Shown here: one piece after another, positions 53,785 to 62,553 of the stretch
Numbering within the stretch: the first letter of the stretch is position 1
Layout of the letters: every line of letters begins with the position of its first letter
Source of the DNA: CAWJKP01 sp963843465
Lineage (GTDB): Bacteria; Planctomycetota; Planctomycetia; Pirellulales; Thermoguttaceae
Direction of reading: 5' to 3'
NCBI GenBank assembly: GCA_963843465.1
Contig: CAWJKP010000007.1
Span: 434,001 to 498,000, forward strand
Length of the DNA: 64,000 nt
Notes under the pieces: generated by a model
Databases searched by the model: none
What the model saw: only the letters and a program-made list of their open reading frames with translations
Told to the model about the DNA's origin: nothing
Program-made: the position numbers and the translations under genes

Positions 53785-54789
53785 ATGACCAAAAGCAAGA
53801 CCAAGCTGACCGAGCGGCCGTTGCCGCCCGTGGCCGTCGCGTGCGCCCAGAAACCGTCTACGGTCCAGCCGGAAGAAGTCGGCTCAGCGGTTGGCCGGCA
53901 TACCCAGGTGGTGCAGGCGCCGGCGGAGACCCTGGTCCAGATGGCCGAGCCTACGCCAGGCGAGCACGAGGACGACACCGTGCTCCTGCATCCTGGAGTG
54001 GATACCGCTGGGGACGAGGGTACGCAAGCCAGCACCCGCGATAAGGGAGGCCGAGCCGCGCGAGGGAAAAACCCAGTGAAATACGAGGTCCACGAGGCCG
54101 CCAACCTGCTGCCCCTGGACGAGGAGAATATCCCGGCCCTGGCCGAGGACATCAAGGAGCACGGGCAGACCGAAACCATCAAGCTGCTGGACGGCAAGAT
54201 CCTCGACGGACGGCGTAGGTATAAGGCGTGCCAGATCGCCGGGGTCGAGCCCAAGACAGAGACGGTCGCCACGTCCGATCCGGCGGCCTACGTGGTGAGC
54301 CTGAATATCCTGCGGCGGCACATGAGCAAGAGCCAGCGGGCGATGTTCGCCGTGGATCACCTGGATACGGAGGAACTGCGAGCGTCTGAGGCGGCACGAC
54401 GATTTGGTAACGACAAAAAACACATCGGCATCGACCGATGCCAATGCGATGAGGCCGGGCGAACATCTGCGAAAATTGCCGCGATGGTTGGGGTCAGTTC
54501 GGCGCTAGTCGAGAGGGCCCGCGCCGTCCGCGATCGAGGTGCGGACCTGGCCAACCAGGCACGGGCGGGCGACATCAGCGTGGATAGCGCCCTGCGTCGC
54601 ATCCACAAGACCGAGAATCCGCCGCTACCCAAGCCAAAAAAGAAAAAACTCCGGGGAGCCATCCAGGCTTCACGCGATGCGATTGACGTTCTGAACAGCA
54701 TCCGTCAGGGCGATCCAAAATGGAGGCGCGGCCTCCAGACCGTGGCGGACTGGATCAGATTTGCTTTGGAGGAAGACCGTGAAAGTTAA
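53785..54789 (+). CDS. ParB-like nuclease-domain protein
   Basis: A protein of 334 residues. After a 110-residue low-complexity N-terminus comes the ParB N-terminal domain: HEAANLLPLDEENIPALAED, then HGQTETIKLLDGKILDGRRR and YKACQIAGVEP. The C-terminal part has an HTH-like region (TSAKIAAMVGVSSALVERAR) and a basic linker (PLPKPKKKKLRG). It could act in partition or gene control of the element. A fragment of the same gene is repeated at 47625. Confidence 0.75.
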   Translation: MTKSKTKLTERPLPPVAVACAQKPSTVQPEEVGSAVGRHTQVVQAPAETLVQMAEPTPGEHEDDTVLLHPGVDTAGDEGTQASTRDKGGRAARGKNPVKYEVHEAANLLPLDEENIPALAEDIKEHGQTETIKLLDGKILDGRRRYKACQIAGVEPKTETVATSDPAAYVVSLNILRRHMSKSQRAMFAVDHLDTEELRASEAARRFGNDKKHIGIDRCQCDEAGRTSAKIAAMVGVSSALVERARAVRDRGADLANQARAGDISVDSALRRIHKTENPPLPKPKKKKLRGAIQASRDAIDVLNSIRQGDPKWRRGLQTVADWIRFALEEDRES

Positions 54790-55102
54790 CGTAACCAAGG
54801 ACTACAGCCTGTTTCGGGTGGCAACTACCAAGAAGTTTCCCAACCGTGAGCAGCACTCCGAGTATCACAAGGCGCTTCGGGCCTACATGCAGCGGGTCGG
54901 ATTCCTGCCACAGTACCCGATCGTCTGTGTGTTCGACGCGAGAACGCAGAAGTGGATCGTGAGGGATGGTCAGCACCGCTTGCAGGCTGCGGTCCAGACT
55001 GGGGCGGTCCAGACGGCGGCCCCTTGGCAGGCGAGCGCGAGGATGTCGCCGTGGTCCAGGTGCCGGTGGTGGCCGCCAAGCCCGTCGAGGATCTGGCGGT
55101 AG
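54779..55102 (+). CDS. ParB-like protein, probably truncated
   Basis: GTG 54779 overlaps the previous stop by 11 bases. DYSLFRVATTKKFPNREQHS, then MQRVGFLPQYPIVCVFD and KWIVRDGQHRLQAAVQTG follow the small ParB/Srx-type fold. The last 35 residues are unlike the family and follow a short GGCGGTCCAGAC-type duplication, so a frameshift there is probable. Confidence 0.55.
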   Translation: MKVNVTKDYSLFRVATTKKFPNREQHSEYHKALRAYMQRVGFLPQYPIVCVFDARTQKWIVRDGQHRLQAAVQTGAVQTAAPWQASARMSPWSRCRWWPPSPSRIWR

Positions 55103-55799
55103 CGGGGCCGCAGGGGCAGCGGGGGCAGCGGGGCGGCGGCGAGGTCGGCCTATGCCCCTGATGCTCATCGTGTGAGTAGCGAGAGTGAGAGAGAGGTGTA
55201 GCCGTGTAGGCGGCGCGCGCAGACGCGGCGTAGCCGGATGGACGCGCGGCGCGATGAGGTTAGTTGACACGGTGTCAATGTACGCCACGTTCGACGGAAT
55301 AAAAACAATGCGAGGTTGGTTTATTCGCTCTCCCTCGGCGGCGAAAAACTGCGCGCCACCGCTCAAACCGTGGCTATGGTTGGGGCGTCGTCGGCCAGAT
55401 TGCCGGCGATGCTTGCCGGCCCGCGCCGGCTGGACGTGTAGAAAGATCGAAAACCCGTATCGGTTGTAAGTAAACTACGGTGTTTCTGGTTTCTACGTGC
55501 AAACACAACGGCGCACGCGGATCATGGGCGGCTGGTCGCCGTCAGGGCTAGAGCGCCGAGTTGAGTTACGGAAAGGGTCCGGTGGAACCTGGGATGCGAC
55601 CCCGCGGGCGGCAGGTTGTCGGACTCGCTGACCGATAATTAGGCTTCCCGCTGGCCAAACCTCGTGGACGGCTTGGCGGCACAGGGAGCCGTGCAGGTCG
55701 TCGCCGCGCCCACCGCGGGGAAAAGTTTTGGTAATCCGCGAACCAGCGACTTGACGAAATACAAGCGAGGCACTAGAATCCCATCTCCGGGATCAAGCT
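55103..55799. other. Gene-poor stretch before the integrase operon
   Basis: Several short frames, none with a motif. GGGCAGCGGGG duplications lie near 55115. The region probably contains the promoter of the HTH-integrase pair. Confidence 0.35.
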
Positions 55800-56027
55800 A
55801 TGACAACTCCAACTCAATCCGAAATCGCCGAGCAAATCCGGCAGGCGATCACCAAGGGCGACAAGAGCCGGGCGCAGATCAGCCGGGAGACGGGCGTGGA
55901 CCAGGGACAGCTATCGCGGTTCATGGACGGCCAGAACATACGGACTGCCGCGTTGGAGGCGATCGCCCGGAGCTTGGGGCTGGAGATTGTGGTTCGACCT
56001 GCACGGCGTCAACGGAAAGGCGGGTGA
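55800..56027 (+). CDS. Xre-type helix-turn-helix regulator
   Basis: A 75-residue protein. KSRAQISRETGVDQGQLSRF and TAALEAIARSLGLEIVVR are a classic HTH_3 fold. It is encoded five bases upstream of the integrase and probably represses that operon or coordinates integration. Confidence 0.8.
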   Translation: MTTPTQSEIAEQIRQAITKGDKSRAQISRETGVDQGQLSRFMDGQNIRTAALEAIARSLGLEIVVRPARRQRKGG

Positions 56028-56031
56028 GAGC

Positions 56032-57318
56032 ATGGCGTCTATCAGCACCGACAAGAAGGGCTTGCGGCGAATCCTCTTCATCGGGCCTGATCGGAAGCGG
56101 AGGTGCATTCGATTGGGCCGGGTGACGCTGAAGGCGGCTGGACAGGTGCGGGATCGGGTGGAGGCGTTGAACTCGGCCGCGATCCACAACCAGGACCCGA
56201 ACGAGGACGTTACCCGCTGGGTGGCGGACCTGGACGCCATGATGGCGGACAAGCTGGCCGCCGTGGGGCTGATCCCCAAACGGGAAGTGGCCACCCTGGG
56301 GGCGTTCATCGAGCAGTACATGAAGGGCCGGGCTGACGTGAAGCCCTTGACGCAGAAGAAGTACGAGAGTACCCGCCGATCGCTCGTCAAGTTCTTCGGC
56401 GCCGAAAAGCGGTTGCGGGACATCACCCGCGGGGACGCCGACGAATGGCGGCTGACATACTCGGCGAAGGGCCTGAGCGAGAACACGAGCCGCAAGCACG
56501 CGGCGGTGGCCAAGCTGTTTTTCGGCCACGCTGTCAAGAAATGCCTGATAGCGAGCAACCCGTTTGCCCACCTCAAGGCGACGATCCGCCCGAACAAGGA
56601 GCGGTTCTACTTCATCACCCTGGCCGAGGCGTACAGGGTGTTGGAAGCCTGCCCCGACGACGAATGGCGCGGCATCTTCGCCCTTGCCCGGTTCGGCGGA
56701 CTGCGTACCCCGAGCGAGACTCTGGGGCTGCGGTGGTCGGATGTTGACTGGGCGGGAAACAAGATGCGGGTGCGATCCCCGAAGACCGAACATCACGAGG
56801 GGAAGGCGTCCCGGATCGTCCCGTTGTTCCCTGAGTTGCGGCCGTACCTGGATGCATTATGGGAGCAAGCCGACGAGGGGGCCGAATTCGTCATTGGGCC
56901 GCACTACCGCTATGCCAACGAGAAGGGTGAGACCGGCGTCAACCTCCGTTCCCGGCTCTTGGACATCATCTGGTCGGCCGGCTTGAAGGAGTGGCCCAAG
57001 CTCTTTCAGAATCTCCGATCGACACGGGAGACGGAACTGGCGGAGCGGTTCCCCACCCATGTCGTGTGCGAGTGGATGGGAAACAGTGAGCCCGTTGCCG
57101 CCGCGCATTACCTCCAGGTGACGGAGGAGCATTACCGCCAGGCGGCGGCCGGCTTCGGAGAGGCGGCGCAGAAAGCGGCGCACGGAAAGACGCACGAACC
57201 CCGCGTTTCGGAAGGGGCCGCATTTCCATACGCGCCACGTACAGCACCGTGCAGCTTGCTGTCACAGTATACAAGTGAACAGCTAGCCGAGGCGGGACTC
57301 GAACCCGCACGTCCCTAA
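56032..57318 (+). CDS. Tyrosine-type integrase
   Basis: A protein of 428 residues. It has an N-terminal SAM-like core-binding domain (TLGAFIEQYMKGRADVKPLT) and a catalytic domain with Arg in RFGGLRTPSETLGLRW (about 225), a KLFQNLRSTRETELAERFPT box II and the nucleophile Tyr in HYLQVT (about 360). The Box II His is replaced (LFQNLR), as I recall for planctomycete integrases. Its last residues (LAEAGLEPARP) are read from the tRNA-derived att repeat, so the gene runs into the attachment site. It should insert the element into a tRNA-Leu. Confidence 0.92.
   Translation: MASISTDKKGLRRILFIGPDRKRRCIRLGRVTLKAAGQVRDRVEALNSAAIHNQDPNEDVTRWVADLDAMMADKLAAVGLIPKREVATLGAFIEQYMKGRADVKPLTQKKYESTRRSLVKFFGAEKRLRDITRGDADEWRLTYSAKGLSENTSRKHAAVAKLFFGHAVKKCLIASNPFAHLKATIRPNKERFYFITLAEAYRVLEACPDDEWRGIFALARFGGLRTPSETLGLRWSDVDWAGNKMRVRSPKTEHHEGKASRIVPLFPELRPYLDALWEQADEGAEFVIGPHYRYANEKGETGVNLRSRLLDIIWSAGLKEWPKLFQNLRSTRETELAERFPTHVVCEWMGNSEPVAAAHYLQVTEEHYRQAAAGFGEAAQKAAHGKTHEPRVSEGAAFPYAPRTAPCSLLSQYTSEQLAEAGLEPARP
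57284..57303. repeat. Right att-like direct repeat
   Basis: Identical to 46400-46419. It is the reverse complement of the 3' end of a tRNA-Leu. Confidence 0.82.
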
Positions 57319-57339
57319 CGGGACTTGGGATTTTAAGTC
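57284..57339 (-). pseudogene. 3' half of tRNA-Leu(UAA), displaced attachment site
   Basis: On the minus strand the sequence gives ACTTAAAATC (anticodon TAA), a class II variable arm with a GTCCC/GGGAC stem, a T-arm GCGGG TTCGAGT CCCGC and the acceptor 3' strand CTCGGCTA. No D-arm or acceptor 5' strand lies upstream, so only the 3' half is present. Confidence 0.75.
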
Positions 57340-57362
57340 GTCCGGGCAGGAAAATGTCACGA

Positions 57363-57399
57363 GAAAGGCCCTGTTTTTCCCGGGAAAACGGGGCCTTTC
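57363..57399. terminator. Strong bidirectional terminator-like hairpin
   Basis: GAAAGGCCCTGTTTTTCCCG and CGGGAAAACGGGGCCTTTC form a long stem with T-rich and A-rich arms, just after the integrase and tRNA fragment. Confidence 0.75.
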
Positions 57400-57596
57400 A
57401 GTTTGCAGGTGAGTTGCAACAGGGTTGTAGGAAGGTGGTTTTACAACATTCCTGCAACACGGTAGAATGACGTGAAACCGGGAGGGCCGGCGGCGATTGC
57501 AACGCTCCGGCCAAGCGGCCCGGCGGGGAATCGCGGGGAATCTCCAATCGCCACGCGGTCCCCGCCGGCTCGACCCGGAAGAAGATTGGAGATTCT

Positions 57597-58250
57597 ATGG
57601 CGACGGCAAGCGATCAGCCCGACACAACGCGGCTGAGGCAGATTGCGAGAGACGTCCGGGCGTGTCCCGAATTGTTGAAATGGCCCGCCTACGTGGGCAC
57701 GGCTGCCGGCAAGCTGATGGTCGAAGTAATCGACATGGGGGCTCTGGCCGGTGATGACCACACCAAGCTGCGTCTTGGAATCGCCCTGGCGAAAGACAGG
57801 TTTGTCCCGAGTTTAAGATGGACGGTCAATCAAGCTGTGTGGGCAGCGGTCGCGTCAATCTTCGACAGCGACGATCTATCGGCGTGCGGCCCGGTTGCCG
57901 ACTTGCTGGAGCAGGAAGCCGATCGAATCGACGGGGAGGCTACCGCGGAGCAGGTTGCCGACACCTCCTATCAACCTGCAAAGCAAATCCAAGAACGGTA
58001 CAAGTTCGGAAATATGGCGGCCCTACGGAAGTTTCTGGACGAGCACCCCGAAATCCGCACTCACCGCCCCAAGACGAAAGCGGGAAAAGAAGACCACCAT
58101 CGTCAGCGGGTCCATATAGGCGACATGGAAGAGGCATGGCGGAAGCACACGCTAGCGGACCCGCTTGACCTACCCGCGGAAACCGTTGACCAGGCTGTTT
58201 CGGAGATCCAGCGGCGGAAAGCGGAGGTTGACGCCCGCCGGCAAGAGTGA
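57597..58250 (+). CDS. Hypothetical protein of the second element
   Basis: A 217-residue, mainly helical protein (RQIARDVRACPELLKWPAYV, QIQERYKFGNMAALRKFLDE). The motif YKFGNMAALRKFLDEHPEIR resembles a DNA-contacting helix pair, but no family is recognised. A GC-rich terminator hairpin follows at 58291. Confidence 0.6.
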   Translation: MATASDQPDTTRLRQIARDVRACPELLKWPAYVGTAAGKLMVEVIDMGALAGDDHTKLRLGIALAKDRFVPSLRWTVNQAVWAAVASIFDSDDLSACGPVADLLEQEADRIDGEATAEQVADTSYQPAKQIQERYKFGNMAALRKFLDEHPEIRTHRPKTKAGKEDHHRQRVHIGDMEEAWRKHTLADPLDLPAETVDQAVSEIQRRKAEVDARRQE

Positions 58251-58290
58251 CGCGCGTCACTTTGCAATCACTTTTCTTTTCAACGCAATA

Positions 58291-58315
58291 AACCCCGGTT
58301 TTGCCGGGGTTTTTT
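58291..58315 (+). terminator. Rho-independent terminator
   Basis: AACCCCGG, loop TTTTG, CCGGGGTT, then a T-run, directly after the previous gene. Confidence 0.85.
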
Positions 58316-58370
58316 CGTTTCATCACTTCCGAATCACTTTTCTTGGGGTTCCGATGGGTATTCTGGCGGC

Positions 58371-58547
58371 ATGGAAACGAAGCCGAAACCCGCAGACCGA
58401 AACGCGAGGGTACAACGTGCCCTTGTGCGGCTCTTGGAAGCAACGGAAAGAGCGGCTGATGCGACCCGCGAGGCAGACGACGCGCGGAAGGAAATAGTCG
58501 CGTTGTCCGTTTCGAGTTCCAGGAAAAGCGAGGAAGCCCGGCCGTGA
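58371..58547 (+). CDS. Small charged protein
   Basis: A 58-residue frame (METKPKPADRNARVQRALVR), coiled-coil-like and strongly charged. Its stop overlaps the GTG of the next gene (GTGA), supporting a real operon. Function unknown. Confidence 0.45.
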   Translation: METKPKPADRNARVQRALVRLLEATERAADATREADDARKEIVALSVSSSRKSEEARP

Positions 58548-58867
58548 AACACCCCCGCCCCTCGAATCAGGCTGGCCCCCGTCATGCGATCCCCGCCGAG
58601 CCGATCACCCCCGGGCAACTCTGGCCGCTGTCATTTCTTCACACAAAGTGCGGCTATGGGGCGCGTGCCAGGGCACGCATGATTCAAGAGGGCTTGCCGG
58701 TCTTGCGATGGGGAAAGCGATCCTGGATTCTGACGGACGACCTGATCCGGTTTCTCCAGCGGGAAGGCCAGCGGGCGGCTGACGAAGGTGCGTCTCATTC
58801 GGAATCGGGGAGGAAAGTGGCTCTTTCCCATGAAACCAGCGACGGCAATGGAAAGGTGCCGCCATAA
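58544..58867 (+). CDS. Small DNA-binding-like protein
   Basis: A 107-residue protein. PLSFLHTKCGYGARARARMI, LPVLRWGKRSWILTDDLIRF and LQREGQ follow the layout of excisionase/HTH_17-type folds (helix, turn, wing, then a DDL helix). It starts at a GTG within the previous stop and lies directly upstream of the primase gene, so it may control it. Confidence 0.5.
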   Translation: MKHPRPSNQAGPRHAIPAEPITPGQLWPLSFLHTKCGYGARARARMIQEGLPVLRWGKRSWILTDDLIRFLQREGQRAADEGASHSESGRKVALSHETSDGNGKVPP

Positions 58868-58925
58868 CCACCACAAAAAAGCCCGGGGCGGTCCCGAAAC
58901 CGGCCCGGGCAGAAAGCGAGTATCC

Positions 58926-61055
58926 ATGTCCATTCTATCCCTTCCGATCCCGACTAGCAAACCCACGACGCCCGCCGGCGACTGGCAGGCCAACGCCGCT
59001 AAGCTGGCCCTCTGGGCGTTGACCCACCTGGTCAACAGGACCGACGCCTACGGCGTTCACAAGCCGGACGGCACCCGAGCAACCGGACGCGGCGACCTGG
59101 GCGTTTTTCGGCTACAGGACCACTTCAGCGGCCGGAGCATTATCGGGGTCCACCTGATTTCTCTGGCCAACACGTGCAACAGCGTCAAGGTGGACATCGA
59201 CGCCCACGGGGACCAGGACGACGTCGACCAGGTGGCGAAACAGAATCTTGCGACCGCTCTTGAGTTGTGCCGGCGAGCCCTTGCCCTTGGCTTCCATCCG
59301 CTCTTGACCGACAGTAACGGCCGCGGCGGGTATCACCTGGAACTGATCTTCTCCAAGCCAATCCCCTCCGCCGACGCCTACCACTTCGGGCTATGGCTCT
59401 GCCGCGGGTTCAACCCGAACAAGAGCGGAGGTATCGAGTTCTTCCCGAAGCGGCCCGACCGAAACACCGAAAAGGGCTTCGGGGGCGGGTGGGTCCGGCT
59501 TTACGGCAAGCACCACAAGCGGGACCATTGGACCACGGTGTACGACTTCACCCGTGCCGGCGTGGGGCTGGACCCGTGGCTTGACGAGCAAGCTGCCATC
59601 GCCGCCATTCTTGCCCACACTGGCGACGATCCCGCCTTGCTGGAAGCGGTACGGGCGGAGTTCACCCCGAAGCAGGCCCCGCCGGCGACTCCGCCGGCGA
59701 CTCCGCCGGCGCGTCCCGCCGTCCCCCCGGTCCCCTTTGGCCCTCGACCGGCAAACGCCCTCGACCGTGCCCGGGCGTATCTCTCCAAGATGGAAGCACC
59801 CGATCCCCGGCCCGAACATCCGATGGACGCCAGTACGCAACTCCTCAAGGGGGCCGCCGTCTGCGTCGGCTTTGACGTATCCGAAGGGGAAGCCCTGGAC
59901 CTGTTGCGGAACTGGTCAACGATTCACGCCTACCCGGAAGCCGAGCTATGCCGGAAACTGCGGGAAGCCGAGAGGGGGAAACCGCGGGGGTGGCTGTTGG
60001 AACGGGACAAGTTGCAGATACCTTGCGGATACATTGCAGTTGACCCCTCTTGTCCCGATTCTAGCTACCCTAACTCTGGAGACAGTAGCCAGACAAGGGA
60101 CAACGCAAACAATCCGCAAGGCAACTGCAACCCATCCGCAGCCTATGCCCATTTCCTCGAACCGCCGGAACCAATGGACCCTTGGAGTTGCCCCCACGTG
60201 ATAGGGATAGCTGGGGTGTTCCACGGTTCGCCCTGCCTCATTCCCGCCCCGTGCCACAAGCGGGATTGCCCCGTCTGTGGCCCCTACTGGCGCGCCAGCA
60301 TGATGCACCGCTTCTCCACCTGGATTGACAGGCACGAAGGCCAGTTGTACGCCGACACCGTGCCCGACTTCGATTGGCCCGCGGTGGTCAAGGACATGCG
60401 GCGACGGGCGGCAAAGCTGGGGGTGCCTCTGCGCTTCGTCTCCGTGCGACTGGACGAGGGCGCCACGCTGGAACGCGACTCGCGTGGCGTTTACGTGGCG
60501 TTCGTGCCCGACTCGCCACCGGCCCTGGTCGTTATCTCCTCCGTCCCGCTCTATGCCGACGTGGCCCGTCCCGTGGAAAAGGCAGAGGCTATCGACGTGT
60601 TGGGCGAGGCCCTGGTATCGGCCAGCCTGGACCCGCGGCCCGTGTCGAGTTGCCGAGCGTGGGGGCCGATTACTGGCGATCCCGAGCCGGAGGAGAAGGC
60701 AAGCCGGGTGCCCGGCGTGGCGTCCCCGGCCGCCTTCACGGCGACGGTCAAGGTCTGGGGCAACGAGGTTGCCGACGCCAAGGGGAGCGTTCTCAAGTGC
60801 AAGCGGGACGGCCTATTCCTTGGTGACGACGGCCAGCTTGACGCCGTTATGCAGGCCGACTTCTGGCGGGAAGCCCAGTTGTGGGCCGACTGCGGCCCCG
60901 AAGCGGCGGCCGACTTCCACCGCACGGCAGCGGCCCGGCGGAAGGGGAACTGCCGGCACGTTCACACCACCGCGCACGACTTATTGAACGGCAGGGCGGC
61001 CGTGAAGTGCAACGACTGCGGGCGCTACATCGGCACGGGGAGCGCGGGACCATGA
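58926..61055 (+). CDS. AEP-type primase protein with zinc-binding C-terminal regions
   Basis: About 709 residues from ATG 58926. The archaeo-eukaryotic primase pattern is visible: D-I-D in VKVDIDAHGD (Asp 90), the sugar-phosphate His in GRGGYHLELIF (about 137), and GIEFFPKR (about 165) as the third motif, like TOTE-type primases. A Pro/Ala linker (PPATPPATPPARPAVPP) leads to a helical domain, then a cysteine cluster (CHKRDCPVCGPYW) and a C-terminal CRHVHTT/CNDCGRYIG zinc site. It should prime replication of the element. No helicase gene is adjacent in the window. Confidence 0.7.
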   Translation: MSILSLPIPTSKPTTPAGDWQANAAKLALWALTHLVNRTDAYGVHKPDGTRATGRGDLGVFRLQDHFSGRSIIGVHLISLANTCNSVKVDIDAHGDQDDVDQVAKQNLATALELCRRALALGFHPLLTDSNGRGGYHLELIFSKPIPSADAYHFGLWLCRGFNPNKSGGIEFFPKRPDRNTEKGFGGGWVRLYGKHHKRDHWTTVYDFTRAGVGLDPWLDEQAAIAAILAHTGDDPALLEAVRAEFTPKQAPPATPPATPPARPAVPPVPFGPRPANALDRARAYLSKMEAPDPRPEHPMDASTQLLKGAAVCVGFDVSEGEALDLLRNWSTIHAYPEAELCRKLREAERGKPRGWLLERDKLQIPCGYIAVDPSCPDSSYPNSGDSSQTRDNANNPQGNCNPSAAYAHFLEPPEPMDPWSCPHVIGIAGVFHGSPCLIPAPCHKRDCPVCGPYWRASMMHRFSTWIDRHEGQLYADTVPDFDWPAVVKDMRRRAAKLGVPLRFVSVRLDEGATLERDSRGVYVAFVPDSPPALVVISSVPLYADVARPVEKAEAIDVLGEALVSASLDPRPVSSCRAWGPITGDPEPEEKASRVPGVASPAAFTATVKVWGNEVADAKGSVLKCKRDGLFLGDDGQLDAVMQADFWREAQLWADCGPEAAADFHRTAAARRKGNCRHVHTTAHDLLNGRAAVKCNDCGRYIGTGSAGP

Positions 61056-61240
61056 CCCGTGTAGCTCGAAACGCAACGCCCGCCGTCAAGCCCGCCCCGA
61101 AATCGGGACTTGACCTTTTCAACGCCGAAATCGACGCGGAGAAGAACGACGCGGCGTTCTTGGCGAGTGTTCGGGGTCAAGTGCTGGCCATACTGAAGGG
61201 AATGCGAATCGAGGGGATCGACGGAGATCAAGAGGCATGA
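61052..61240 (+). CDS. Small hypothetical protein in the primase operon
   Basis: A 62-residue protein whose ATG overlaps the primase stop (ATGA) and whose own stop overlaps the next ATG. The LFNAEIDAEKNDAAFLASVR region is helical. This tight spacing supports coding. Confidence 0.55.
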   Translation: MTRVARNATPAVKPAPKSGLDLFNAEIDAEKNDAAFLASVRGQVLAILKGMRIEGIDGDQEA

Positions 61241-61680
61241 TGATCGACACGCCCACCAGCAACAGGATCGACACGGCCGGCCCCTTGCCCGTTATCATGG
61301 CCCCCACTTCCACGACGCCCTACGCCCGCGGCAAGCGGCCCTTGCTCCGTGGCATACTCGTTGACCTTGGCCCGTGGCGGGATTGTCCTGAGCGGCCCGG
61401 CTGGCAGGCCCGGCAGGCGACGATAGCCGTATGGTGCCCGTGGTGTTGCCGGTTCCATTTCCACGGGTGGGACCCGGCAGACGACGGCCGGCACGCATCG
61501 CATCGTTGTGCTCATTGCCACGACCCGGCCAGCCCGTTTGACAAGAGCGGGTACTACATTTCCACCGTGCGAGCAACCGACCCCGGATATGGTTCGCACG
61601 TCACGATACCAGGGCGGGCCATCTTGCGGCGGAAGTCGGAACGGTGGCCCGGCAGCAACGTTACGGAGGGGGCGGGATAA
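61237..61680 (+). CDS. Putative zinc-binding protein in the primase operon
   Basis: A 147-residue protein. VWCPWCCRFHFHGWD and HASHRCAHCHD supply two Cys/His clusters suited to one or two zinc ions. It begins at the ATGATG overlapping the previous stop. The function is unknown; DNA or RNA contact is possible. Confidence 0.55.
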   Translation: MMIDTPTSNRIDTAGPLPVIMAPTSTTPYARGKRPLLRGILVDLGPWRDCPERPGWQARQATIAVWCPWCCRFHFHGWDPADDGRHASHRCAHCHDPASPFDKSGYYISTVRATDPGYGSHVTIPGRAILRRKSERWPGSNVTEGAG

Positions 61681-61740
61681 TAGCGCACAATCGTGCAACT
61701 GGCAAATGAAAAGGAAGGAAAGGGCGGTTCCCACCGTGCT

Positions 61741-61800
61741 CCTAAGTCCGTAAATCCAAGGGGGTTACGGAGCGACAGGGGACGCCGGAAAATGCAAATA
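61741..61800 (+). repeat. Degenerate copy of the KSVKPQEV module
   Basis: CCTAAGTCCGTAAATCC and the following GTTACGGAGCG are nearly the same DNA as 62122-62170, but with a base change that breaks the frame. A third copy is at 62647-62705. Confidence 0.65.
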
Positions 61801-61811
61801 AAACCACGGAT

Positions 61812-62045
61812 TTGCGAGATTATGGATTCGGGGCGGAAAACGAAGAAAAACGAACACTTTGGCCAGCGGAAAATTGCCTAAAATTGCCAAGCCGTCCGGG
61901 TCGCACGGAGAGACGCCCGGGCACGGGCGACAAGGTGCCGTTGAAGCGGGTGGCATCCATCATCAAGCGCTGGCAGTTGCACCCCGAGGCGTTCGACGTG
62001 CCGACTGCGGATGAGATCGCGGGCGGCGGGGAGGGAGTGGAGTAA
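61812..62045 (+). CDS. Small hypothetical protein (doubtful)
   Basis: A 77-residue frame with only a TTG start. Its second half (KRVASIIKRWQLHPEAFDVP) looks coding. It may be the 3' part of a gene broken upstream. Confidence 0.3.
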   Translation: MRDYGFGAENEEKRTLWPAENCLKLPSRPGRTERRPGTGDKVPLKRVASIIKRWQLHPEAFDVPTADEIAGGGEGVE

Positions 62046-62068
62046 AACAGGCTTCGGGAGCATGACCT

Positions 62069-62377
62069 ATGCCCATCAGAAAGCCCCAAAAGCGCGGAAA
62101 GCGCGCATCGTCAAGCCGTAGTCCTAAGTCCGTAAAGCCCCAAGAGGTTACGGAGCGGCACGGGACGCCGGGTAATTCTAACAAAATTAACGCCGGGCGC
62201 AGGCCTCGCGGCGATCCCCGTGGCGACTGCCCCCGCCGTTTCCCGTTGACCACGGGCGACACTTCCGGCCGGCTGGCCGCGGGGGACGAGGACGTCGACC
62301 TGCCCTTGTTCACCGTGGCCCCGACGATCAGCGACACGGCGACAGCGGCCCGCCTACAGCCCGGGGTGTTCGCATGA
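62069..62377 (+). CDS. Small protein with KSVKPQEV module
   Basis: A 102-residue protein. The N-terminal part SPKSVKPQEVTERHGTPGNS resembles the start of phage terminase small subunits (P-x-L-K-x-x-x-G-N-P-G) only loosely. The remainder is unlike its paralogue at 62507. Its stop overlaps the ATG of the next small gene (ATGA). Confidence 0.45.
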   Translation: MPIRKPQKRGKRASSSRSPKSVKPQEVTERHGTPGNSNKINAGRRPRGDPRGDCPRRFPLTTGDTSGRLAAGDEDVDLPLFTVAPTISDTATAARLQPGVFA

Positions 62378-62553
62378 TCCCAACCGCCACCACCCGCCAT
62401 CCGCACCTGACCGCCGGCCTTGTCCAATCGGCAAGGGCCGCCCGCCTTGCCGGCCAGACGTGGCGGGGCTTCCTGGCGCGAGATAGGCTCTCTGAGGGCC
62501 TGAGCGATGGCGAAAAAGGCGGCAAAGGACATTCTGACCGAAAATGGCGCTAA
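62374..62553 (+). CDS. Small hypothetical protein
   Basis: A 59-residue frame starting in the ATGA overlap with the previous gene (MIPTATTRHPHLTAGLVQSA). It is basic and helical. It overlaps the next gene by 47 bases in another frame, so only the start arrangement supports it. Confidence 0.35.
   Translation: MIPTATTRHPHLTAGLVQSARAARLAGQTWRGFLARDRLSEGLSDGEKGGKGHSDRKWR

Larger units (their letters stand above)
46400..57303. mobile_element. Integrated element bounded by tRNA-Leu-derived direct repeats
   Basis: About 10.9 kb between identical 20-base repeats. It contains a tyrosine integrase next to the right end, an excisionase-like HTH, ParB-like proteins, a Prim-Pol fragment, a winged-helix protein and a TPR/protease protein, with many broken genes. 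Gene density is lower than in the flanks. Composition is about as G+C-rich as the host. Confidence 0.75.
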
